DNA from: Pseudomonadota bacterium
GTDB lineage: Bacteria; Pseudomonadota; Gammaproteobacteria; Pseudomonadales; Halieaceae
NCBI GenBank assembly: GCA_030591305.1
Contig: JAUVBI010000181.1
Coordinates: forward strand, 1 to 6,449
Length of the DNA: 6,449 nt
Direction of reading: 5' to 3'
Positions 1 to 5,343 of the stretch are shown one piece after another. The notes beneath the pieces were generated by a model that did no database searches, had not been told where the DNA came from, and saw nothing but the letters and a program-made list of their open reading frames with translations. A program made the position numbers and the translations under genes. Each line of letters begins with the position of its first letter. Positions within the stretch are counted from its first letter, which is position 1.

Positions 1-661
1 CATAGGCGGTGACATAGCCGCGGGCATCAAATTCTGCGCCGGCATTGCCGATAAGAACCAGGTCGTTGGCAATATAGGGTGCCCCGGTAATGGTATAGCC
101 GCGCTGGTGGTCGGTAATGGTGTCTATTTTCCACGCAACGGAGCCATCTTCAATATTCAGGGCGTACAAAAAGCCGTCCAGAGAGCCGACAAATACCTTG
201 CCTTTCCAAATGGCCAGCCCGCGATTGACCACGCCACAGCAAACACGCCGTACAGAGGCGGGGTTAATCTGTGGTGCAAAGGCCCATATCTCTTGTCCGG
301 TCTGTGCATTTAGCGCGACAACCGTGCCTGTTGGCCCCGAGGCATACAGTACCCCATCGACCACGCTGGGTGTCGACTCAAAGCCGTGTTCACTGTCAAA
401 ATCGTAGTGCCAGGCGTAGCCCAGTTCGGACACATTTTCAGTATTGATGGCATCCAGAGGGGAGAAATAGCGTTGTTGAAAGTCGCGACCGCCGGTGAGC
501 CAGGTGCCCGGTTCGCTGTCGAGTTGCAGCAAGCGCTGCTGGTTGACGGTGGCTGAAGGGGAAGGGTCTTGCTGTGTGTTTTTATCTGTGCAGGCTGTTA
601 GTCCGGCCAGGGTAAAAAAAGAAACGGCGATCATGCGTCGAAGCTGTGTAGCCCCGGGCAT
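1..661 (-). CDS. PQQ-dependent (quinoprotein) alcohol dehydrogenase, N-terminal 220 residues, predicted lipoprotein
   Basis: The gene reads leftward with no stop to the window edge, so only the N-terminal part of a family that is usually near 600-700 residues is visible. It should oxidise an alcohol to an aldehyde in the periplasm, using pyrroloquinoline quinone and calcium and passing electrons to a cytochrome. Visible hallmarks are a tryptophan-docking beta-propeller pattern (GQEIWAF near 122-128, GSVAWKI near 173-179), Glu95 in FESTPSVVDG, the vicinal cysteine pair Cys141-Cys142 followed by VVNRG, the TGAP motif at 192-195 and Glu210 in NAGAEFDARGY, a likely calcium ligand. Residues 1-24 form a short basic and hydrophobic signal ending in a lipobox (Leu21-Thr-Ala-Cys24). 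The ATG at 661 keeps Arg8-Arg9 ahead of the hydrophobic core; the internal Met10 would lose them. Neither start has a clear Shine-Dalgarno. The gene starts 29 bases after the receptor stop, so the two are probably cotranscribed. Whether a C-terminal haem c domain exists (quinohaemoprotein) cannot be seen. Alcohol specificity is unknown. Confidence 0.93.
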   Translation of the reverse strand, partial: MPGATQLRRMIAVSFFTLAGLTACTDKNTQQDPSPSATVNQQRLLQLDSEPGTWLTGGRDFQQRYFSPLDAINTENVSELGYAWHYDFDSEHGFESTPSVVDGVLYASGPTGTVVALNAQTGQEIWAFAPQINPASVRRVCCGVVNRGLAIWKGKVFVGSLDGFLYALNIEDGSVAWKIDTITDHQRGYTITGAPYIANDLVLIGNAGAEFDARGYVTAY

Positions 662-690
662 GACCGCCGCAATGGTCGTCACGGTTAACG

Positions 691-3006
691 CTAGAAGCGC
701 AAGCGGGCTTCCACACCGATAGTCCGCGGACGGTTGGTAATAATCCGTGGACGTCCGGGCGTATTCGCTGCAATCGAGCGGTTATCCGACAGATTGGCGC
801 GCTCGTCAGTGACGTTATCTGCGAACAGTATTACTTCCCAGCTTTCGCTAAGCATACCGGCACGCAGATTAAGCGTAGACCAGTCGTCCCGCACAACCAC
901 ATCGCCTGTGGGTGCTGTGGTACTTTCACCGTAGTAGTTGGCATCGGCGCGCAGCATACCTTCCCACTCGCCCATCATCGGGAACAAGTACTCAAGACTG
1001 CCGTTGGCTGTCCAGTCCGGTACACCCAGGACCGTGTCACCTTTTTCAAGACCAGGTACATCACCGGCATCGGTGATTTCGGCATCGGTGTAACCTACGC
1101 CCAGCGTGCCTGTGAGGCTATCTGTGATGGCGCCTGCTAACTCAAATTCGAAACCCATGCTCTCAGCTTCACCGGCATTTGCCACAAACTGGAAGCCGCA
1201 ACTGAGGCGATTTTGCTGTTGCATGTCGGTCCAGTCGATGAAGTACACAGCCGCATTGAAGGTTACCCGGTTATTTGCCAGTGAGGATTTAAAGCCCAGC
1301 TCATAGCTCCACAATTCGTCGGAGTCATAGGTTTGCGTTTCGGCTGGGTTGATGCTTTTGGCGTCCAGTTCTTCCCCGCATAATCCCAGGGGCAGGTTGC
1401 CGTTAATACCACCTATACGGAAACCCTTGGAAGCTGAGGCGTAGAGGTTCATATCGTCATTTACCACCATCTCGGCCATTAGCTTGGGGTTAAAGCCCGA
1501 TTCATCCTGCTTGGCAGCGTAGCTGGTGGGCCCACTGTTGGCGAAACCATCAGCCGTATTTGTCGCTTCCACCTGGGTGTCGTACCAACGACCGCCCGCG
1601 GTGACAGACCAGCGCTCGTCGAACTCATAAGTAATCTCACCAAAGACGGCGATTTCCTCTGTCTTGGTGATGGTGGTAGTAACGAAGATCAGGTCGTCGT
1701 CGGTCAGGCAGAAGCCATACTCGCAGTTCTGTCCCAGTCCTGGTGCGCCAGTGAACGCGTCAATTGCATCGGCCAGTCCGGGCTGCAGTGCGCGTGGATA
1801 TTCATGGTCCCACTCCGCGTCGGCATAAAAAATACCCGCGGTGAACTGCCAGTTACCATCGAAACTGCTGGTAAAACGTGTTTCGTGAGTCACGCTCTCG
1901 TATTTCTCAATGGTGGACAGAGGTGACACAAGTGGATCGATGGGGATTCCGATTCTATCGTTGAACAAGTGGTGCAGGAATGTGGTCTCTTCTTCACTCT
2001 CATCGGTTTCCCTGTCGAAATAGGAGGTGTTGGATACGATGGTACCGCTGTCGAGTTCCCAGTTGAACGTACCGCTGGCGATGTACCACTCGTCAGTACC
2101 CGGCTCTTCGATATCAAAAAAGCGCAATGCTGTGGTGTTGTCGGGATCGATGTCGGCAAAGGGCAGGCCGTCTGCATCCACTTTTTGGGCGATGAGCTTT
2201 GGCGTGAAGCTAAAGCTGTCAGTAATCTGCCACAGGGCAATGACTTGACCGCCCCAGTATTTCTCATCGTCTACATTCTCGTTCTTTTTGAAGGCGGGGC
2301 CAGGGCTCTGGCGCACGGCACCGGAGCCACCTTCAATCCAGGTGTCCTGGTACACACGATCATAGATGCCGGAATTGACGCCGTAGTAGCCTGACATTCT
2401 CAGGGCAAAAACATCTTCAACAATAGGAATATTGATGGAACCGTCGATTACGGCGTTTTCATCCCCGTCTGTGACCGATGATACGGACGCATGTATAGAG
2501 CCGGACATTTCTTCCAGGTCAGGCTGCTTGGTAATCATACGAATGGTACCGCCCATAGAGCGTGCGCCATACAGTGAGCCCTGCGGTCCGCGCAGTACTT
2601 CTATGCGCTGTACATCCATTATCCGGGGCAGGATACTGGCGTTTACCGGCGTGTCATCAATGTAAAAACCGGTTGTATCCTTACCAAATACGCCGCGAAT
2701 AGAGGGTGAGCTGGAATCGAAGCGGCCATCCGCTTCATAGGCCATGCCCAGGTTGGGCACCTTGACGGCGAAGTCCAGCAGTGTGGTGGCACCAATACGT
2801 TCCAGGTCCTCACCACCAATAGCGGTAATGGCCATCGCAACATCCTGTATGGATTCGCTGCGCTTGGAGGCGGTTACCATTATCTCTTCCAGTACGGGGG
2901 TGTTCTGGGCAGTAGCGTAGCCACTGATCAGGGTTGCCGCCGCGCAGGCCAGAGCCAGGGGAGCTTTTCTAAAAATTGTGCGGGGTTTATGCATTTTGTT
3001 ATCCAT
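691..3006 (-). CDS. TonB-dependent outer-membrane receptor (catabolic type)
   Basis: This is a 771-residue outer-membrane beta-barrel transporter, a normal length for the family, powered by TonB-ExbBD. Residues 1-33 are a Sec signal peptide with a basic start (KPRTIFRK), an Ala-rich core and a likely cut after ATA before Gln34. A TonB-box-like stretch (LEEIMVTAS, 39-47) follows, then the plug domain to about residue 162 with IRGV, GFYIDDTPV and RIEVLRGPQGSLYG. The rest is barrel, with alternating aromatic strands such as IAVFGEITYEF and a terminal strand ending in the C-terminal Phe expected for BAM recognition. Four cysteines, all after the plug, are Cys428 and Cys433 (CEYGFC), Cys543 and Cys603. 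The first ATG is preferred over Met5 because a weak AGGT lies about 9 bases upstream of it. The style resembles receptors beside catabolic genes rather than siderophore receptors, and no iron-box sequence was noticed upstream. The oxidoreductase downstream and hydrolase upstream suggest an organic carbon substrate (inference). Confidence 0.96.
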   Translation of the reverse strand: MDNKMHKPRTIFRKAPLALACAAATLISGYATAQNTPVLEEIMVTASKRSESIQDVAMAITAIGGEDLERIGATTLLDFAVKVPNLGMAYEADGRFDSSSPSIRGVFGKDTTGFYIDDTPVNASILPRIMDVQRIEVLRGPQGSLYGARSMGGTIRMITKQPDLEEMSGSIHASVSSVTDGDENAVIDGSINIPIVEDVFALRMSGYYGVNSGIYDRVYQDTWIEGGSGAVRQSPGPAFKKNENVDDEKYWGGQVIALWQITDSFSFTPKLIAQKVDADGLPFADIDPDNTTALRFFDIEEPGTDEWYIASGTFNWELDSGTIVSNTSYFDRETDESEEETTFLHHLFNDRIGIPIDPLVSPLSTIEKYESVTHETRFTSSFDGNWQFTAGIFYADAEWDHEYPRALQPGLADAIDAFTGAPGLGQNCEYGFCLTDDDLIFVTTTITKTEEIAVFGEITYEFDERWSVTAGGRWYDTQVEATNTADGFANSGPTSYAAKQDESGFNPKLMAEMVVNDDMNLYASASKGFRIGGINGNLPLGLCGEELDAKSINPAETQTYDSDELWSYELGFKSSLANNRVTFNAAVYFIDWTDMQQQNRLSCGFQFVANAGEAESMGFEFELAGAITDSLTGTLGVGYTDAEITDAGDVPGLEKGDTVLGVPDWTANGSLEYLFPMMGEWEGMLRADANYYGESTTAPTGDVVVRDDWSTLNLRAGMLSESWEVILFADNVTDERANLSDNRSIAANTPGRPRIITNRPRTIGVEARLRF

Positions 3007-3031
3007 TTATAGTACCTGCAGTTAGGTTATA

Positions 3032-3059
3032 TTTATATGTTGTACAGTTGCGTAGTTAA
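3032..3059 (-). promoter_or_regulatory. Possible sigma-70 promoter of the receptor / alcohol dehydrogenase unit
   Basis: On the minus strand TTAACT (3059-3054) is followed after 16 bases by TATAAA (3037-3032). The expected transcript start near 3025 leaves a leader of about 20 bases before the receptor ATG at 3006, with AGGT placed as a weak ribosome site. The -10 sits in an AT-rich run, so other registers are possible. This is a match by eye only. Confidence 0.35.
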
Positions 3060-3063
3060 GCTA

Positions 3064-3077
3064 CTTGTTCAGACAAG
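3064..3077. repeat. Inverted repeat CTTGT-TCAG-ACAAG upstream of receptor promoter
   Basis: Two perfect 5-base arms are separated by 4 bases, 5 bases upstream (in the leftward sense) of the candidate -35 of the receptor promoter. The position suits an activator or repressor site, but a repeat this short can arise by chance. Confidence 0.3.
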
Positions 3078-3213
3078 GTCTCCAAGAGTACACGACTACA
3101 AGACCAGAACATATACTTCAGCTGAGACTATCTTGCTACAGGAGTCAGGTTCAGTCTTGCCCTAGAGGGAACTATGACTTGACTGTAAGGGAAACAAAAA
3201 GGGCTGAAAAGCG

Positions 3214-4071
3214 TCAAAAAAGATCCCTGGTGTCCGGTTTACTGAAAGGCTCACGGAAAAATCGGGCCGTAATAGCATTAAAACTGTCCGGGTGATTGTG
3301 CGGGGCATAATGTGTTTCGCCCGGCAATATGGCCAGCTGGGCATTGGGTAAGTTCTGGAATATCTGCACGGTGTGCTCCATTCGTATGATGTCTCTGTCC
3401 CCGGCCATTACCAGCACAGGTACCGCAATGCCCTGTATGGCCTCTATAGGAATAGTGGGCTGTTCCCGCAGCAGGCCAAACTGTTGCTTCAGGCGGCTCC
3501 AGTCCTGGGACGTATCCTCCCTGGCCAGCATCTCGTCTATATTTTTTGACTCCTTGGCCACCCACGCTCTTGCCCAGGGATAGACGGCGCTGTCGTCGGG
3601 CCGGAGGTTTGCACCCATGGTGACCAGTTTAGCCACTTTTTCGGGGTGGCGAATCGCGAGCAGCAGGCCGATGTTGCCCCCGTCGCTCCAGCCGAGAATA
3701 TTTGCGGAGCGTATATCGAGATGGTTAATAAGTGCCGCCCAGTCATCCGCCATCTGCTCATAGGTCAGCCGCCCTTCGCCCGTTTCAGACCTGCCATGGG
3801 CGCGGCTATCGGCAACCAGAACCCGGTAGTTTCTGGCAAAGTGTCGAATCTGGAACTTCATCGCTTCTATGCTCTGTCCGCTACCGTGAATCAGTACCAG
3901 AGGCTCCCCCTCGCCATACACCTCGTAATATATTCGAATCCCGTTTACCTCGGCATAACTTCCGTGTTGCGTGCTTTGCCCAAAACTTTCAAATGATTTC
4001 AATTCCTCTGCGTTGGACATAAAACAAATGGGCATCAACAGGAAAAGACATAGGGTTTGTAGTCGGCGCAT
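3214..4071 (-). CDS. Exported alpha/beta-fold hydrolase
   Basis: This 285-residue serine hydrolase of the alpha/beta fold is likely to cleave an ester, lactone or related bond; the substrate cannot be read from it. Residues 1-21 form a signal peptide (RRLQ, then a hydrophobic stretch, cut likely after Ser-Asn-Ala), so the enzyme should act in the periplasm or outside. There is no lipobox at Cys16. Fold motifs run in order: HGSG at 62-65 (oxyanion loop), DSRAHGRS at 88-95, the nucleophile elbow GWSDGG at 127-132 with Ser129, GDRDII at 224-229 with Asp227 as likely acid, and His254 in GETHYAPH. All triad residues are present. A good ribosome site GAGG (4077-4080 on the complement) lies 5 bases before the ATG, which fixes the start. 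The gene is first in the leftward cluster, 207 bases before the receptor, and divergent from the regulator. The closest family look is the GWSDGG group of small hydrolases often annotated as 3-oxoadipate enol-lactonase-like or proline iminopeptidase-like, but an exported form makes those names unsafe. Confidence 0.92.
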   Translation of the reverse strand: MRRLQTLCLFLLMPICFMSNAEELKSFESFGQSTQHGSYAEVNGIRIYYEVYGEGEPLVLIHGSGQSIEAMKFQIRHFARNYRVLVADSRAHGRSETGEGRLTYEQMADDWAALINHLDIRSANILGWSDGGNIGLLLAIRHPEKVAKLVTMGANLRPDDSAVYPWARAWVAKESKNIDEMLAREDTSQDWSRLKQQFGLLREQPTIPIEAIQGIAVPVLVMAGDRDIIRMEHTVQIFQNLPNAQLAILPGETHYAPHNHPDSFNAITARFFREPFSKPDTRDLF

Positions 4072-4100
4072 AGAATCCTCAAAATTACGGGTGTTTGTGT

Positions 4101-4118
4101 CAGGTACAGGTACAGGTA
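4101..4118. repeat. Three perfect tandem copies of CAGGTA
   Basis: CAGGTA occurs at 4101-4106, 4107-4112 and 4113-4118, without mismatch, followed by the degenerate TAGGGG. The array lies in the hydrolase leader; its last copy overlaps the candidate -10 of the leftward promoter and the first two would cover the transcript start. One further copy of the same hexamer occurs on the opposite strand in the receptor leader (3013-3018). Confidence 0.9.
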
Positions 4119-4143
4119 TAGGGGCCAGGTTGTGGCCAGTCTA
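4115..4143 (-). promoter_or_regulatory. Probable sigma-70 promoter of the hydrolase gene
   Basis: On the minus strand TAGACT (4143-4138, four of six matches to TTGACA) and TATACC (4120-4115, four of six matches to TATAAT) are separated by exactly 17 bases. The expected start near 4108 gives a leader of about 37 bases ending in a good GAGG ribosome site. The spacer holds the GGCCA inverted repeat listed separately, which suggests control at this promoter. Found by eye. Confidence 0.45.
4123..4137. repeat. GGCCA-N5-TGGCC inverted repeat, also an 11-base-spaced GGCCAG direct repeat
   Basis: The arms GGCCA (4123-4127) and TGGCC (4133-4137) flank GGTTG. The same bases can be read as the direct repeat GGCCAG at 4123-4128 and 4134-4139, spaced 11 bases or about one helical turn, an arrangement compatible with one face of an AraC-type protein. 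It fills most of the spacer of the hydrolase promoter, so a bound protein there would affect transcription. Function is inferred. Confidence 0.5.
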
Positions 4144-4179
4144 GTCTTTTTTCTTCTCCCCCGGCAAATTTCACCCGCT

Positions 4180-4207
4180 TGTAGCCGGCGGTCAAATGCG
4201 CAATACT
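4180..4207 (+). promoter_or_regulatory. Weak candidate promoter of the AraC-family regulator
   Basis: TTGTAG (4180-4185) and AATACT (4202-4207) are separated by 16 bases, with a start predicted near 4214 and a leader of about 57 bases. The -10 falls inside the 20-base palindrome, which would allow autoregulation. The match to consensus is poor and no strong Shine-Dalgarno precedes the gene, so expression is probably low. Confidence 0.25.
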
Positions 4208-4219
4208 CGCGAGAATTGC
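4200..4219. repeat. 20-base near-perfect palindrome (operator-like)
   Basis: GCAAT-A-CTCGCGAG-A-ATTGC reads the same on both strands except for one base pair (positions 4205 and 4214). The centre CTCGCGAG is a perfect 8-base palindrome and the outer GCAAT/ATTGC arms are perfect. It has no T-tract and lies 51 bases before the regulator ATG, in the divergent control region, so an operator is more likely than a terminator. Confidence 0.7.
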
Positions 4220-4257
4220 TGGTTTGCACATGATGGGGCCGGCTGTGTCAATTGCTG
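4214..4257 (+). repeat. Spaced direct repeat AATTGCTG
   Basis: AATTGCTG occurs at 4214-4221 and again at 4250-4257, 36 bases apart. The first copy overlaps the right arm of the palindrome. A related CAATTGC is found at 4249-4255 and again just inside the regulator gene at 4295-4301. Such repeats upstream of a regulator gene may be half-sites, but eight bases is short. Confidence 0.4.
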
Positions 4258-4270
4258 AAAGCTGGATAGT

Positions 4271-5239
4271 ATGAATTCAGAAAGTACGATAAATCAATTG
4301 CCGGCGGCCCAGCGTCTGGACTTTTTTGACAGCCTGGTCAGTCAGACTTTTTTCCCTATGAGCTGTGAGCCCTGTTCCGCTACGGGTGAAGATTTTCAGG
4401 GCGCAGTCTGCCAGCAGCAACTGGGGGAGGTGGGTTTTGCCGCTGTCAGGAGCTCTGCGCTGGATGTGTACCGTCGGCACAGCCATATTGCCCAGGTGAG
4501 CGAAGCAGCCTATTTGGTCAAGGTTCAGGTGGCGGGCGAGGGCATTGTGCGGCAACGGGGTAAGGTGGCGCATCTGAGGCCCGGTGATTTTGCCTTATGT
4601 CTCAGCTCAGAACCCTATGACCTGCATTTTGAATCGGATTATTATCAGGTGGTGCTGGCTGTGCCACAGGCATTGTTGGAGGAATGCGTCGTTCAGCCCA
4701 CCCAGTATCTGGGCTTGCGAATGGATGGCAATGTGGGGGCCAACGGCCTCTTTTCCCAGTTTGTGACGTCCATTGCCCAGCGCCTGGATACGTTGGATGG
4801 CGTACTGGCCCAGCGCCTGGAAACCAATGTTATCGACCTGTTGTCGACCACACTGGGCTATGCGCAGGAGGCACAGAAACGCAACCTGTTAAAAGTTGGG
4901 GTGAAGTGCGAATACATTCTGCGCATAAAACATTTTATTCGGCGCAATCTGGACAGCGAAAGCCTCAGCCCCGATGTCATTGCCGCCGCCCACGATATCT
5001 CCACTCGATACCTGCATATGCTTTTTTCAGATGAGAGCATGTCGGTTTCACGCTATATTTTGCAATTGCGCCTAGAGCATTGTCGGGCAGCACTCTCCGA
5101 TGCTGCATTCGCAGATTACTCCGTGTCGGAAATTGCCTATCGTTTTGGCTTCAATGACGCGTCGCATTTCAGTAGAGCATTTAAGTCCGAGTATCAACAG
5201 ACCCCCGCCCGGTTCCGCAAAAATAATAGGCTCCTCTAG
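4271..5239 (+). CDS. AraC-family transcriptional regulator with FeaR-like sensory domain
   Basis: This 322-residue cytoplasmic DNA-binding protein has the usual two-part design. Residues about 18-190 resemble the AraC-binding-like cupin domain of the FeaR/NahR-style AraC group: FFPMSCEP at 27-34, YLVKVQVAGEGIVRQRGK at 81-98, LRPGDFAL at 102-109, SSEPYDLHF at 112-120 and VVLAVPQALL at 127-136. The C-terminal AraC domain carries two helix-turn-helix units, near 232-253 and 284-305, and the family signature VSEIAYRFGFNDASHFSRAFK, ending with TPARFRK. The ATG is the first in frame after a TGA at 4256, and no clear ribosome site precedes it. The gene is divergent from the hydrolase and 104 bases ahead of an aldehyde dehydrogenase. 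FeaR of Escherichia coli activates an aldehyde dehydrogenase gene and an amine oxidase gene, so this neighbourhood fits an activator responding to an aldehyde, alcohol or aromatic compound. The ligand is unknown and orthology to FeaR is not claimed. Confidence 0.95.
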   Translation: MNSESTINQLPAAQRLDFFDSLVSQTFFPMSCEPCSATGEDFQGAVCQQQLGEVGFAAVRSSALDVYRRHSHIAQVSEAAYLVKVQVAGEGIVRQRGKVAHLRPGDFALCLSSEPYDLHFESDYYQVVLAVPQALLEECVVQPTQYLGLRMDGNVGANGLFSQFVTSIAQRLDTLDGVLAQRLETNVIDLLSTTLGYAQEAQKRNLLKVGVKCEYILRIKHFIRRNLDSESLSPDVIAAAHDISTRYLHMLFSDESMSVSRYILQLRLEHCRAALSDAAFADYSVSEIAYRFGFNDASHFSRAFKSEYQQTPARFRKNNRLL

Positions 5240-5343
5240 TACGCGCTTCACTACCAGTCAATGTTACAGTTCCCTGTTATGCAATCCAGCAGTGGGAATC
5301 TCTGCTTTAATAGCATGAATAATAAATTGGGAGCAATACCAGT
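5240..5343 (+). promoter_or_regulatory. Leader and candidate control region of the aldehyde dehydrogenase gene
   Basis: This 104-base gap holds a good -10-like TTTAAT (5306-5311) with no acceptable -35 at 16-18 bases upstream, a pattern common at activator-dependent promoters. Two short inverted repeats lie at or upstream of it: ACAG-TTCC-CTGT (5266-5277) and AGCAG-N9-CTGCT (5288-5306). The second overlaps the first base of the -10. The ribosome site GGGAG (5329-5333) is 10 bases before the ATG, slightly long. The AGCAG hairpin has no proper T-tract, so I do not read it as the regulator's terminator. Confidence 0.4.

Larger units (their letters stand above)
3007..3213. other. Intergenic region between hydrolase stop and receptor start
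   Basis: This 207-base gap separates two genes transcribed leftward and is AT-richer than the genes around it. I see no convincing gene in it. It holds a possible leftward promoter for the receptor, an inverted repeat just upstream of that, an 8-base palindrome TCAGCTGA (3118-3125) and a short CCCT-AG-AGGG hairpin (3160-3169). The hairpin lies about 50 bases past the hydrolase stop in the leftward direction and has no U-tract, so I do not call it a terminator. The gap's length argues that the receptor has its own promoter rather than relying only on read-through. Confidence 0.6.

Noticed and set aside
1969..2394. 141-codon open frame on the plus strand inside the receptor gene
   Set aside because: It lies wholly antisense to a well-supported receptor gene, has no family motif and no ribosome site; it is a shadow frame.
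691..3006. Receptor as an iron-siderophore transporter
   Set aside because: No Fur-box-like sequence was seen upstream and the neighbours are catabolic enzymes rather than siderophore or haem genes.
3160..3169. CCCT-AG-AGGG hairpin as a terminator for the hydrolase gene
   Set aside because: The stem is only 4 bases with a 2-base loop and no T-tract follows on either strand.
3065..3295. 76-codon plus-strand frame across the hydrolase-receptor gap
   Set aside because: It starts at TTG without a ribosome site, ends antisense to the hydrolase and its protein has no recognisable features.
4035..4229. 64-codon minus-strand frame overlapping the hydrolase start and divergent region
   Set aside because: Its YLYLYL stretch is just the CAGGTA repeat translated, and it conflicts with the hydrolase start, which has a good ribosome site.
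5288..5306. AGCAG-N9-CTGCT hairpin as terminator of the regulator gene
   Set aside because: The stem is short and only CTTTAAT follows; it overlaps a better -10 candidate, so a control site is the likelier reading, if it is anything.
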